Assembly: GCA_026122225.1 (NCBI GenBank)
Contig: JANEZZ010000307.1
Location: 868,001 to 932,000 of the forward strand
From: Heloderma charlesbogerti
Taxonomy: Eukaryota; Chordata; Lepidosauria; Squamata; Helodermatidae
Direction of reading: 5' to 3'
Length of the DNA: 64,000 bases
Of the stretch, positions 32,301 through 39,861 are shown piece after piece. A program made the position numbers and the translations under genes. The notes under the pieces were generated by a model. It had not been told where the DNA came from. It saw only the letters and a list, made by a program, of their open reading frames with translations, and did no database searches. The first letter of the stretch is position 1; each line of letters opens with the position of its first letter.

Positions 32301-32736
32301 CTACCTCCAGTATCTGAGGCAGTACACCAGTTGCTGGGGAACATGGGTGGGAGGGTGCTGTTGCACTCATGTCCTGCTTGTGGGTTTCCTGTGGGCAGCT
32401 GGTTGGCCGCTGTGCGAGCAGAATTCTGGACTAGATGGACCCTTGGTCTAATCTGGCATGGCTCTTCTTATGTTCTTGTGTAACTTGTCTCCCTCTCCCA
32501 TCTTGCTGTTGTCTTTCCGGATACCAGATGGAGCGTCTGAAAAAGTTGCCATGAAGGGTTGTGCTACCCAGGCTGTCTGCTCTGCTACTGTGGGCGGTGC
32601 AGCAACATTTACCGGAACCAGCTCAGCCATTACAAAGCTTGAATGCAGAGCAGCCACCAGCATAGCCAGCACACTGCCTGGACCAACTGGACTCTCCCTT
32701 TCAGCCATGGTTGGGTTCCTGCTGATCAAGCTCTGA
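18301..32736 (+). CDS. Two-domain Ly6/uPAR protein, phospholipase A2 inhibitor gamma type (5 exons)
   Basis: Coding exons are 18301-18349, 26094-26210, 27217-27372, 29458-29598 and 32528-32736. They join in frame to 223 residues, and every intron is in phase 1, as is usual for this family. A signal peptide (MQASLGFCLLSALIARG) precedes Ly6/uPAR domain 1 (LQCEVC ... SCCKGDACN). Domain 2 starts LQCPACY and closes with LECRAATS, so it lacks the final CC...CN, a pattern also seen in snake serum PLI-gamma proteins. One N-glycosylation sequon (NCT) is in domain 1. Family members bind and block secreted phospholipases A2 in plasma. The C-terminus ends in a hydrophobic stretch (LSLSAMVGFLLIKL), so a GPI anchor is possible. 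Introns hold BovB, LINE tails and MITEs. The exact orthologue name is uncertain. Confidence 0.88.
18655..18897 (+). repeat. LINE 3' end (L2/CR1-like)
   Basis: It contains GGCAAAGACCTTCCTGTTCAG, a long T-rich section, GCCACCCCGAGTGGCACG and an A/T-rich tail with AATAAATTAATAATAAAT. It lies in intron 1 of the PLI-gamma-like gene. The clade is uncertain. Confidence 0.6.
19062..19386 (+). mobile_element. Non-autonomous hAT-like element
   Basis: It begins CAAGGGTGTTGAACCTCAG and ends CTGAAAGAGGTTCGAGG, so the ends are inverted. The body shares CCAAATCCAGCTCACCTGAG and GGTTTAGTTACTGG with the other copies. No ORF. Confidence 0.72.
20085..20240. repeat. Left half of a GGGCTG MITE; CR1-like tail just before
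   Basis: The words CAGGGCTGACCCAAGATATT and CTGCTGCCTGAGCTGGAGCAG repeat those of the fuller copy at 38622-38898. The segment from about 19970 to 20062 (TATTGGACTAGATGGACC) is a CR1-like 3' scrap. Confidence 0.55.
20475..21311 (-). pseudogene. C-terminal part of the 20467 BovB ORF
   Basis: The frame from 21311 to 20718 starts just upstream of [18 protein letters not shown], the catalytic RT box, and runs through [27 protein letters not shown] and [16 protein letters not shown] further segment (20687-20475) completes the C-terminus (RRQDTLEKMLMLGKVEGKRK ... TKSRKRLTE). Only one stop or frame change separates the two. Confidence 0.88.
21256..23508 (-). CDS. BovB endonuclease/reverse transcriptase, 750-codon open frame (frameshifted copy)
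   Basis: The endonuclease domain fills roughly residues 70-300 ([58 protein letters not shown]). The RT domain begins near residue 470 ([81 protein letters not shown]). The frame is lost just before the catalytic YADD box, which continues in another frame at 21311. The product would lack the RT active site unless the shift is a sequencing error. Confidence 0.9.
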   Translation of the reverse strand: MDQYNQRYVSIPSEDGTPRSENGQNATGEEQRISSTSPRCDDAASSKPKGWLAADGAGGERRIRCSKDQHTIGTWNVRSMSQGKLDVVIGEMSRLNIDILGVSELKWTGMGHFTSNDHQIDYCGQEDHRRNGVAFIINNKVAKAVLGYNPKNDRMISIRIQDKPFNITVIQIYAPTTDAEEAEVDQFYEDLQHLLDSTPNKDVIFITGDWNAKVGSQTTPGITGKHGLGEQNEAGHRLIEFCQDNSLCITNTLFQQPKRRLYTWTSPDGRHRNQIDYILCSQRWRTSMQLVKTRPGADCSSDHELLIAQFRIRLKRIGKTHRSVRYALTNIPHEYAVEVKNRFKGLDLVDRVPEELWTEVRNIVQEVATKNVSKKKKIKKARWLSAETLEAAQERRKAKGNSDRGRYAQLNAKFQRLARRDKELFLNKQCAEAEEDDRIGRTRDLFQKIRNFRGKFQAKMGMIKNKDGKDLTEAEEIKKRWQEYTEDLYRKDNNIGDRFDGVVSELEPDILKSEVEWALRSIANNKAAGDDSIPAELFKLLQDDAVKVMHAICQQIWKTQEWPTDWKRSTYIPIPKKGSTKECSNYRTVALISHASKVMLKILQGRLQQFMERELPDVQAGFRKGRRTRDQIANICWIMEKAREFQKNIYFCFNDYSKAFDCVDHNKLWQILGGMGIPRHLVCLLRNLYNDQVATVRTDHGTTEWFKIGKGVQQGCILSPYLFNLYAEHIMRRAGLDEAKAGVKIAGRNI
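24236..24330 (-). repeat. 5S-rRNA-derived SINE fragment
   Basis: On the minus strand it reads GACCTCGGAAGCTAAGTGGG and then AGTAGTTGGATGGGCAACCA, the recognisable internal control region of 5S rRNA, followed by a non-5S tail. It is too diverged and too short at the 5' end to be a 5S gene. 5S-derived SINEs are known in lizards. Confidence 0.75.
24331..24944. other. Unassigned intronic sequence
   Basis: This part of intron 1 of the PLI-gamma-like gene includes a CG-containing block at about 24400-24660 that resembles no family I recognise. An ATG-initiated open frame of 70 codons has no family features and is not called. Two A-rich patches precede it at 24100-24170. Confidence 0.4.
24950..25040 (-). 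repeat. (CTTT)n tract joined to a minus-strand SINE/LINE tail
   Basis: The CTTT run is followed by CATTTCTATACCGCCCAATA, the reverse complement of the common 3' word TTGGGCGGTATAGAAATG. The tract is therefore the (GAAA)n tail of a minus-strand retroposon. Confidence 0.7.
25042..25098. repeat. AT-rich inverted repeat (20-bp arms)
   Basis: Arms 25042-25061 (ATTATGTCAATTAGACAAAT) and 25079-25098 (ATTTGTCTAATTTACATAAT) pair at 19 of 20 positions around a 17-base loop. Confidence 0.75.
25594..25661. repeat. Inverted repeat, 26-bp arms with one mismatch
   Basis: The arms 25594-25619 and 25636-25661 share TTTCTCATCATTGCTATCA in inverted form around a 16-base loop. Related wording (CTCATCATTGCTACCACTTC) occurs at about 36700, so this is probably part of an unnamed repeat. 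Confidence 0.8.
26094..26210 (+). CDS. PLI-gamma-like exon 2: first half of Ly6 domain 1
   Basis: The acceptor CTTCTTCCAG and the donor CGGG|GTAAGC bound 39 residues with the LQCEVC start and cysteines spaced C-x2-C-x6-C, plus CPPEHDFCG. The sequon NCT is present. Confidence 0.88.
26300..26610 (+). repeat. LINE 3' end (L2/CR1-like)
   Basis: A diverged 3' end contains AAGAGTCTTCTCTGTGGTGG, TATTCTCTGCC and a T-rich tail, then GTCTGGGAAGCTAATAATAA. It begins about 90 bases after PLI-gamma-like exon 2. Confidence 0.6.
26645..27105 (+). repeat. LINE 3' end (L2/CR1-like), better preserved
   Basis: The words GGGAGAGGGCCTTCTCTCTTG, GGAATGCCCTCCCCTTGGAGG, ATCGCCCTGAGATCTTAATG and AATAAATAAATAAC match the common squamate LINE tail. 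The clade is uncertain without a search. Confidence 0.7.
27217..27372 (+). CDS. PLI-gamma-like exon 3: second half of Ly6 domain 1
   Basis: The acceptor CCCCCTGCAG and the donor AAAT|GTAGGT bound a segment that contains KNCVPSSVCEAG and ends the domain with the diagnostic CC-x4-CN (SCCKGDACNT). Confidence 0.88.
27619..27728. mobile_element. Palindromic hAT-like MITE
   Basis: The element starts CAGGGGTGGGTAACTTGTGG and ends close to ACCACAGGTTCCCCACT, with GATGGGAGTTGTAGGCAAAA inside. From 27729 to 29245 no further repeat or gene is recognised in this intron. Confidence 0.78.
29318..29366. repeat. (CA)n microsatellite
   Basis: A nearly pure CA run of over 20 units in intron 3 of the PLI-gamma-like gene. 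A shorter run occurs at 29905-29930. Confidence 0.95.
29458..29598 (+). CDS. PLI-gamma-like exon 4: first half of Ly6 domain 2
   Basis: The acceptor TTTGTTCAG and the donor TTTCG|GTAATT bound LPQLDTKLNGLQCPACYAPF, then SESC, DCAGSESQC and the DLVGF stretch. A (CA)n tract lies about 90 bases upstream. Confidence 0.87.
30558..30696. mobile_element. Palindromic hAT-like MITE
   Basis: CGCTAACCTGGTACTATCCAG at the left pairs loosely with CTGGAAGGCATCAGCTCGG at the right. The centre contains GGCTGATGGGAGTTGTTGTCC. Confidence 0.7.
31905..32100. repeat. Unnamed repeat, also at 36430-36590
   Basis: Both places share the order TCCATATTAG or TCCATATTGG, ACCTTTATTAGGCCAAC or ACCTTTATTAAACCAAC, ATCAGGCAAGA or GTTAGGCAAGA, and AAATCTGACTTGA. 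No ORF is present. Confidence 0.6.
32265..32478 (+). repeat. CR1-type LINE 3' end
   Basis: The words GGCTACTAGTCCTGATGGCT, CCAGTTGCTGGGGAACATGG, CTGGACTAGATGGACCCTTG and the final CTTCTTATGTTCTTGTG are the standard reptile CR1 3' end. It stops about 50 bases before PLI-gamma-like exon 5. Confidence 0.85.
32528..32736 (+). CDS. PLI-gamma-like exon 5: end of Ly6 domain 2, hydrophobic tail and stop
   Basis: After the acceptor GATACCAG it reads DGASEKVAMKGCATQAVC, then a Gly/Thr/Ser-rich stretch, KLECRAATS and a hydrophobic C-terminus, ending in TGA at 32734-32736. A CR1-type 3' end stops only about 50 bases upstream of the acceptor. Confidence 0.86.
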
Positions 32737-33147
32737 TCCCTAGAATCAACTGTGTTCATGAACAAGTGGGTGGAGCTGCTAAGCCAAGGCTTGTGCTAAA
32801 CTTTAGCTCTCTCCTAGCATAACTGAACAAATGGGATAACCCGAGCATTAGCTCTTTTGTTTGTTATTTGTGGCATGATTGCTTAAAGTCTTAGGCCCAA
32901 ATTAAGGAAAGAGTTTACTTATCCACATGTTTTATTTATGCATGGTTTGAGTCAACCACAGCGATATCATAATGATCATAGTATCAGAATTCATGGTCAT
33001 AACAAGTGATGTCATATTGGTCTAGCAGTGGGATGCACCTGTCAAAGAATCCACCTGTTGCTTATCTAATGGGGTCACATCTGTCATTGTAATTATTTTA
33101 TTGAGCTTTTGTATCTTTTTGTACCTTTATTGCTATTTGCTTAGAAA

Positions 33148-33488
33148 CAGAGGTGCCAGAGGCCAAGATTGTTTGAAAGCCACACTTTCTGACACAGAAG
33201 GCCTTCTCCCATAATCTAAGACGAGTGCAAGGGCCAAATGCCATTTCAGAGAAGCTCTCAGGGGCCACATTCCAAAAATACCAGCATGCATAAAACCCTT
33301 ACTGCCAGTAACTAAGCCTTAGGAGAGGGACTGCAACCTTTTAGAATGGGGGGAAACTACGCAGAAGCCAGGAAACACCAAACAATTGGTGGTTGGAGGA
33401 AAGGGGGTGGGGCCAGGGGAAAGAGAGGCCTTCTGGGGATCCTCAGAGGGCCAGATTTGACCCCCAGACCTGAGATTCTGCACCTCTG
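33148..33488 (-). mobile_element. Non-autonomous hAT-like element, minus strand
   Basis: The ends CAGAGGTGCCAGAGG and CTGCACCTCTG are inverted. The body is the reverse complement of the 6020/14058/19062 family. It lies about 410 bases past the PLI-gamma-like stop codon. From 33489 to 34360 I see no gene. Confidence 0.72.
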
Positions 33489-34373
33489 ATCTAAGATGTG
33501 CAGTGGCTGTAGTTATTCAGTGCTGGGGGTAATCACTTTAAAATGCCATAGCTCTTCCCTGGCCATTAGGAACAAATAGCAAGTGAATATAAATCTGTGC
33601 AGAGTGCTTTGCCCTCCACACTGAGAAACAGTTCATATAATCCTTTCAGCCTGTAGCATCTCTGGAGTTGTCCTTGAGCTGGTCTTATGCATATTGACAT
33701 TAAACTCTGAAGCCAACACACGGCATCCCTCTACATCAGCTTTCCCCTGCTTTTTCTAAAGGAATGTGCCTATACCTAATTGACATTAAACTAGTGCAAC
33801 AAACCAATTAAACGTTTGATTGAATAACAATTTGGCTTCTGACTACTTTTTTATTGCTAACTGATTTGTTAAATAGTAAAATCAATGACAGAAACCAAAA
33901 CAAAGGAGCATTGATTTGTTTGTTATTTATTTAAGCTTTACATTCCTTCTGTGTGTGCTTTACAGCCTCTTCTTGAATTTCTGAGCAATGCATTGTTTGG
34001 TAGATTGCAACAATGATAAATCATGGCTTTCAGTTCTACTTTGCATTTTAGCTATTCTAAGCTGAAACATAGGCAACAGCATTCATATTAACTATATGAA
34101 CTTTTAAAACATTGAACCTTCTATTAAGTGTCTATTTATGAAAGATGCTTAATTAATCCAGTCTTAAGGTGGTAGTTGTTTTTAACAAGCTTCTAAATTC
34201 CCAGCTTGACATAAAATGTGTGATGGTTTCCATTTGCTCATAGCTGTAGTGGTTTCATTCATAGCCCTAGTGGGGTCAAATTTCAGGCTGGCTCACCCCC
34301 ACATCATATATAAAATGTTCTGGATAAAATAAGGCTGTCTTGAGTATGTCCTATAATCTGTAAAACTCTGTGA

Positions 34374-34480
34374 ATGGCCTGGGAGTGCCTGGTGTTGTAG
34401 TATTGCTTACACTACGTGAATATGGATTTGATCAGTGCTTGGATGGGAGACTAGAGGAAGCACAGTGTAAGTAGCTATGA
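34374..34480 (+). repeat. 5S-rRNA-derived SINE fragment
   Basis: GATCAGTGCTTGGATGGGAG, following a diverged upstream part, matches the 5S internal promoter region. Beyond it the sequence is not 5S. It is a degenerate copy. Confidence 0.65.
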
Positions 34481-34594
34481 ACTTCCAAAAGGTACATCAC
34501 TGGGGCTGTGTGAGAACTAGCCCATAATCTATTTTTAAATCTCTACTTTAAAGTTCACTACATGAGAGATTTTGGTGAGTGTTGCAAGAACACA

Positions 34595-34795
34595 GGGTTG
34601 TATCCAATGTTAGTCCTACATAGAGTATACCCATTGAAATCAATCATTTCAATGGGTCTACTCTAAGTAGGATCATGTTAGTCCTACTTGGAGTAGACCC
34701 ATAAAATTAATGGGACTTAAACTGGTCATGACTAACTTAAGTCCCATTGATTTCAATGGGTCTACTCTATGTAGGACTAGCATTGGAAACAACCC
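34595..34795. mobile_element. Palindromic MITE (GGGTTGTATCCAATG ends)
   Basis: The termini GGGTTGTATCCAATGTTAG and CTAGCATTGGAAACAACCC are inverted copies. Inside are repeated and inverted copies of TCAATGGGTCTACTCTA. The structure looks like a palindrome with an extra internal arm. It ends about 30 bases before the BovB fragment at 34826. Confidence 0.8.
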
Positions 34796-34825
34796 ACAAT
34801 TAACACAAGGTATTTTCCAGTACCC

Positions 34826-35540
34826 CTTCATGGATCACTGCCTTGTTGTGGCGAAGGGGCTTGCGTAACTCAGTGAAGCCATAAGCTATGCCGTGCAGGG
34901 CCACCCAAGACGGACAGGTCATGGCAGAGAGTTCTGACAAAATGTGGTCCACTGGAGAAGCCACTCCAGTATTCTTGCCAAGAAAACCCCATGGAGCGCA
35001 TCACAAGGCTAAAAGAGATGACGCCGGAAGATGAGCCCTTCAGGTTGGAAGGTGTCCAATATACTACTGGGGAAGAGCAGAGGGAATTTCCAAGTAGCGC
35101 CAGAAAGAGTGAAGCGGCTGGGCCAAAGCCGAAAGGACACTCAGCTGTGGATGTGTCTGGTGGTGAAAAGAAAGTCCGATGCTGTAAAGAACAATATTGT
35201 TTAGGAACCTGGAATGTCAGATTATTGAATCAAGGTAAGCTGGAGGTGGTCAAACATGAGATGGCAAGATTGAACATCTACATCTTGGGAATCAGCGAAC
35301 TAAAATGGACAGGCATGGGCGAATTTAATTCAGGTGACCATCATATCTACTATTGCGGGCAAGAATCCCTTAGAAGAAATGGAGTAGCACTCATAGTCAA
35401 CAACAGGGTGGGAAAAGCAGTACTGGGGTACAATCTCAAAAACGATAGAATGATCTCAGTACGAATCCAAGGCAAACCATTCAACATCACAGTAATTCAA
35501 GTCTATGCCCCAACCGCTGAGGCCGAAGAACTGAGGGTTT
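34826..35540 (+). mobile_element. BovB LINE with intact 5' end but missing its 3' part
   Basis: It begins at the family 5' end (CCTTCATGGATCACTGCC) and keeps the endonuclease N-terminal part: an open frame from 34991 with [16 protein letters not shown] and [15 protein letters not shown]. BovB similarity stops at about 35540, in the endonuclease region, and the sequence continues as unrelated DNA with no poly-A and no BovB 3' end. It also lacks a short stretch near 34960 that reads GGAAATGGCAACC in other copies. Confidence 0.9.
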
Positions 35541-36990
35541 TTTTAAGTGATGGCCATAATAGTCACAATTGAAAATGGATGTGAAGATAGGTGGAAAAAG
35601 ACTAGTCTGTGAAATATGACGAGCTGATACTTTCTACCTAACCTTTACAAGGCTGTGCAGTACAAAATGTCAGCGCCTGTTAGCAGTACATGTTTTCCAT
35701 AATGAGCAATATTTGCTCAAATGAACAATGTTGCCTTTGTGTTGATGTAGCACAAAGTATCATGTAAAAATGTAAACGTAAAAAATGTAAATTTTGATAT
35801 ATCTTGTGTTAACTTCCATGCCTATGTAAGCCAGAAACCAAAGTAACTTCAAGCATCTTCATCGAACCACAATATTATTTACGTTAAAAATTAAATTTTA
35901 AACACACAAACCTACAGGTGCATATTGGCCCTGTTAATTTTTTTTAATAGAACTTGTGGATATTAAAAATTGGAGGCACAATTCCAATCTCTTGGGGGTG
36001 AGGGGGTGTAGGACAAAGACTTCTAGTCATCCATTTGTAACCCTCCTGTGTTTTCCCACTGCTTCTGCCATCTTTTTTCTTACCACTAAGGAGTCCCTCT
36101 GCTAAGGAGGGAAAGATGGATCTGCTGCACAATGCCTTTTGGCTGGTAGCTCTAGGAGCCCTCCAAGGGAGAGTACCCAGATATTCGGGGGATAGGCTTT
36201 TGAATTCAGTTTATACCTGTGATTTCTCATCCTTGTTAGCTAAATCAGAACAAATGTCCAGAAAACCCTTGTTGGCTCTTTGTCTCCCTCAAGCCAAGGG
36301 TGGCACATGAACCAACTCTAACGAAAAATGACACATTTCTGGTTAAGGTGGTGGAAGAAAGAATGTATATTATGACAAACAACAAAGCTAGCTATGTCTA
36401 ACTATAAGAAAAATGACAAAATCCATATTGGGGAAATACCTTTATTAAACCAACCAAAATATCACAAAAATGTGCAAGCTTTCAAGATCTCTAGATTTCT
36501 TCGTTAGGCAAGATGTTACTAAATGCAGGTTTTGGGGTAGGGAACAGGGGAGGAGAAAAATCTGACTTGATCGTGAAGTCATAGTGCTTTAGATTTTGTG
36601 GGGGGCCTGGGGCAAGACAGCCTCAATGGGCCCCCTCCCTCAGTGAGCCTACCTTCTCACCACCATTGTTACCAGCCGCTATTGTTCCTCATCCTCTTTC
36701 TCATCATTGCTACCACTTCCCTGCTTGACAGGCAGAGTGTGTGTGAGCAAGTGGACAGTGGCATCTGCTGCCCCTCTTCTGTCCTCCACCATTGTCTGGG
36801 TCAGAGTGAGAGGCAGGTGAAGAAGCAGGTTGCAATAGTGAAGAGGACGAGCTAGTCCAGGAGCTCTTCTCAGCGGCCCCTGTGGGGATGTGAGCCTTTG
36901 GTAGGTGCCCGACCATGCCTACCGTTGACCTGCCTGCACGTTCAGGCTCCCAGGATGATGTGTGGGGGGAGTCTGCAATGTTCAAATTAG
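35541..36990. other. Intergenic stretch without a recognised gene
   Basis: I see AT-rich sequence at 35560-35940, the unnamed repeat at 36430-36590 and a block at 36640-36900 that shares words with the hairpin region at 25500-25680. Open frames here are short, lack family features and are not called. Confidence 0.5.
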
Positions 36991-37092
36991 GCTCTCAGGT
37001 ATATGACGGTTACAGTGCTGCAGTGGTTAGAGCAACTGAAATGCAGAACGGATTCATGGCCCCACCAAAATCGAAGCCCCAGCCTCTACTGG

Positions 37093-37292
37093 GCAAAGTG
37101 TTGGGCTAGGCCTGGGAAGACCTGGGTTCAAATCCCCTCTTGGCCTTGAAGCTCACTCGGTGACTTTGGGCCAGTCACGGGCTCTCCGCCTAACTACCTC
37201 ACAGGGTTGGTGTGAAGATAAAACGGAGAGGAGGAGGATCATGTACACCGCCTTGGGCTCCTCGCAGGAAAAGTAGCAAATACAAATTAAAC
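37093..37292 (+). repeat. tRNA-derived SINE body
   Basis: GGGCTAGGCCTGGGAAGACC is followed by a B box GGTTCAAATCCC, CTCACTCGGTGACTTTGGGCC, TACCTCACAGGG, CCGCCTTGGGCTCC and an A-rich end. A broken 3' half of the CAGTGGAGGCTGG MITE precedes it at 37035-37090. Confidence 0.78.
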
Positions 37293-37309
37293 ATAAAATA
37301 CTATTACGA

Positions 37310-37870
37310 CACGCAGCAGCCCTGCTAATTCCGCGGCTGGCCGAACCTCAAATCGCCGTCATAGAGCAGGCCGCCTGAATACCACTTTCCTTTCCCACCT
37401 CTCTCCCTCTTCTATAGGCAAAGGATGGATTAGCTGGCAGTCCTCTGGCCCAATGAGGACAGTAAGGCAAAGGGAGAGGCGGGACAGGGGAGTCGTTTCT
37501 TTCTTGGGTTGACTGCCGCTCCCTCGTCTCCTTTGCATTGCTGATCCTGATTGGTCCGGCTAAGCATTCTTTGTGCTCCGCCGAGCCAATCAGGAACCGC
37601 AGGTTTTCCTCTCCGCCCTTCAAGCATTTGGATCTGTCCCGCCCCGCCTCCGCGGGGAGGGGGAAGAAGTCTTCGCGGGCTGGCGGAGGACCCATGTTGG
37701 GTATGTGAGCCAAGTTCTTCGTCGGCTCCGTTTGATTAACGTTGTACCGCTTTGATTGGGACCAGGGAGAAGCATCGATCCTTGTCGCTCTAGGCAGGTT
37801 AAAGTTAAGTTTGGAATAAAATCAGTGCGAGGCAAAGGGAAATGCTAGAGCCCCGGCGACTCTGTTCCCT
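37310..37870 (+). promoter_or_regulatory. HDAC10: CpG-rich promoter region, probably of HDAC10
   Basis: CG dinucleotides are dense here (for example CCGCGG, CGCCGTC, CCGCCCCGCCTCCGCGGGG) against a CpG-poor background. CCAAT sequences occur in both orientations (CTGATTGGTCC, AGCCAATCAGG, TTTGATTGGGACC), as at NF-Y-type TATA-less promoters. The first HDAC10 coding exon at 40622 is preceded by a splice acceptor (TTTCTTTCAAG|AAGAGAC), so a noncoding first exon must lie upstream. This region is the natural candidate; GGG|GTATGT-like donors occur near 37696. It could also be bidirectional. Confidence 0.7.
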
Positions 37871-38225
37871 TAATCTTGTTTGTGTTTTGGGGGGGGGGGG
37901 GAGGAGATTGCACTCTGCACGTGCTCAGAGTAAGATATTCTTTTGATTACCTTCGCGCATTCCAGGTTTTGCCCTGCCTGAGATTTAATTCCTCGATTTT
38001 ATTAAGAGAAAAGAAAAATGTGGGGCGCCCTAAGAAATGCATGAAACGTACGCACAATTGCAGTGCGTGCCATCTTTTGTATCCTTTTCCAGCCTAACAG
38101 AGGCCCTTTATTGAGGGGGTGGGCGACCGTTTTGGGGTGATCTTTCATGCTACAGTTTCAATCCATAGAGAATGTCGCTCTGTAGAAAAAGACGTGTGTG
38201 TGTGTGAGGTGACTGTCAAGTGAGG

Positions 38226-38353
38226 CAGGGGTGAGGAACCCTGTGGCCTGCCAGCTGTTGCTGGACTACAACTCCCAGCATCCCTGAACATTGACCATCC
38301 TTGCTGGGATGATGGGGGTTGTAGTCCAACAATATTGGAGCACCCCAGGTTCT
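38226..38353. mobile_element. Palindromic hAT-like MITE
   Basis: It starts CAGGGGTGAGGAACCCTGTGG, has ACTACAACTCCCAGCAT with its inverted partner GATGGGGGTTGTAGTCC, and ends close to GAGCACCCCAGGTTCTGG. Confidence 0.75.
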
Positions 38354-38621
38354 GGGGAAGGGGGGGGATGGTCAGCTTAACTGCCTTGGTTCTACCTCAG
38401 TGCATGACCAGGGCTTAATTTAGGGGGGCTCACCTGTTAAAAAAATTGAGCTGTGGTTGCAGGACTGTGTGGGCTCACCTTGCTACTGGCATGCCAGCCG
38501 TGCATTCACTGAGTATAAAAAGGAGCCATGCTATGCATGTACCAATGTATTTGAGTGAGCTCCTCCACACAAGGAGGCATTACTTTGCTTGTAGGGCCCC
38601 TTCTGCTGTTGCTCATAGAAT

Positions 38622-38898
38622 GCCAGGGCTGCCCCAAGACAGCTGCCTGAGGCAGAGCAGTAAATGGCCATCCTGTCCCCATCCCCCTGCCACCCCTGGC
38701 AAGGTGAATTGTTCCCAAGGCTAATTAAGTTATTTTGGCACCTGAAGCAGAAAATCCCACAAGCATCTTTTTCTCCTCCCAGGAAAAATATAACAACAAT
38801 ATAACAAGAACTAACCAATTCTTGCCTTTTCATGACACCAAAATTCTACGGCCTGAGGCAGCCACTTCATTTTTCCTAATAGGAGGGCTGGTCCTATA
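38622..38898. mobile_element. Non-autonomous element with GGGCTG ends
   Basis: The left part CAGGGCTGCCCCAAGACAGC is followed by GCTGCCTGAGGCAG. The right part CTGAGGCAGCCAC ends in GGAGGGCTGGTCC, giving inverted ends. A shorter relative lies at 20085-20240. Confidence 0.6.
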
Positions 38899-38918
38899 GA
38901 ATGGTAGGGCCAGTCTCG

Positions 38919-39136
38919 CTTAAGAGCCAGCACCTCTAAAATGTGAATGTATTCTACAGCAGGGGTGGGCAGAAGGTAGATCTGCAGATGTTTTGGACTT
39001 TAACTCCCATAAGCCCCTGCCAGCATGGCCAGTGGTCAGGAATGATGGGAGTTGAAGTCCAAAACACCTGGAGAACTACCATCTGCCAATCCCTGCTGTA
39101 GAATACATAGACATTTGAGATGTGCTGGCTCTTAAG
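38919..39136. mobile_element. Long hairpin: palindromic MITE with extended outer arms
   Basis: The inner part is the CAGGGGTGGGCA palindrome. Pairing continues outward past its ends: CTTAAGAGCCAGCACCTC with its inverted partner TGTGCTGGCTCTTAAG, and ATGTATTCTACAG with CTGTAGAATACAT. The whole 218 bases can fold into one imperfect stem. Confidence 0.85.
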
Positions 39137-39721
39137 TATGTTTGGAAGCCATTCTGTGCTGGTAGCAACCTAAAAGGATTGGGACACATGCTGTAGTCTC
39201 TCAGTGGCAAGGGGGAGATGCTTTGGACATGCTCAGAGGTACTCATCTGTATTATTCCTTCCTGTATTCTGGGATACTTGGCTGTAGTGCTGAAATCAGT
39301 TTCTGGCCCTGTGCATCACACCTGACAGGTAAGAGAATGCAGAGAGATGTTAGGAGTCAGCATGGCTGGGTTCTGAGCCAAGGGCTTGAGAAACCTGCTG
39401 AGCGCTGCTCATTCTAGGCTGAAAAGGGGAACAGGCTGCTGTGCCTTTAATAACTGTTAAGAAGGGGGAATAGCTTTTGATTCCTGCTTTACATTCCAGC
39501 TGTCTGTATGCATGGATGCAATAGTAATTGATATGAAGTCTTTCCCTCATTGAAATCCCATAGTAAATTGCTGCAGCTCATTAATCCATGGATATTTCCT
39601 TACTCCTCTTCCCACACATCATTTTAGAGCAATATCACTAGTATGTGGGTGGCTTGTATGGGCAGGCCTCAAATATCATAATCTTCAATTACTGTGGCCC
39701 AGTTCATACATAATGCTAAAC

Positions 39722-39861
39722 CAGGGACCTGGTTCAGACATAATGGCCTCCAGATATTTTGGATTACAAATCCCGTAATCCCCGGGCATTGGCCGTGCTG
39801 TCTGGGGCTTATGGGAGTTGGAGTCCAGTATATTTGGAGGTCACCACATTGCCTACCCCTG
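39722..39861. mobile_element. Palindromic hAT-like MITE
   Basis: CAGGGACCTGGTTCAGACAT and CCACATTGCCTACCCCTG bound a core with GGCTTATGGGAGTTGGAGTCC. A fragment of the same family lies at 40333-40412. Confidence 0.65.

Noticed and set aside
18301..32736. A three-finger toxin gene
   Set aside because: Two Ly6/uPAR domains, five phase-1 exons and PLI-gamma-type wording point to an inhibitor or receptor-like protein; three-finger toxins have a single short domain.
37348..37835. Several overlapping ORFs in the CpG-rich region
   Set aside because: High GC reduces stop codons on both strands. None has a domain or splice context.
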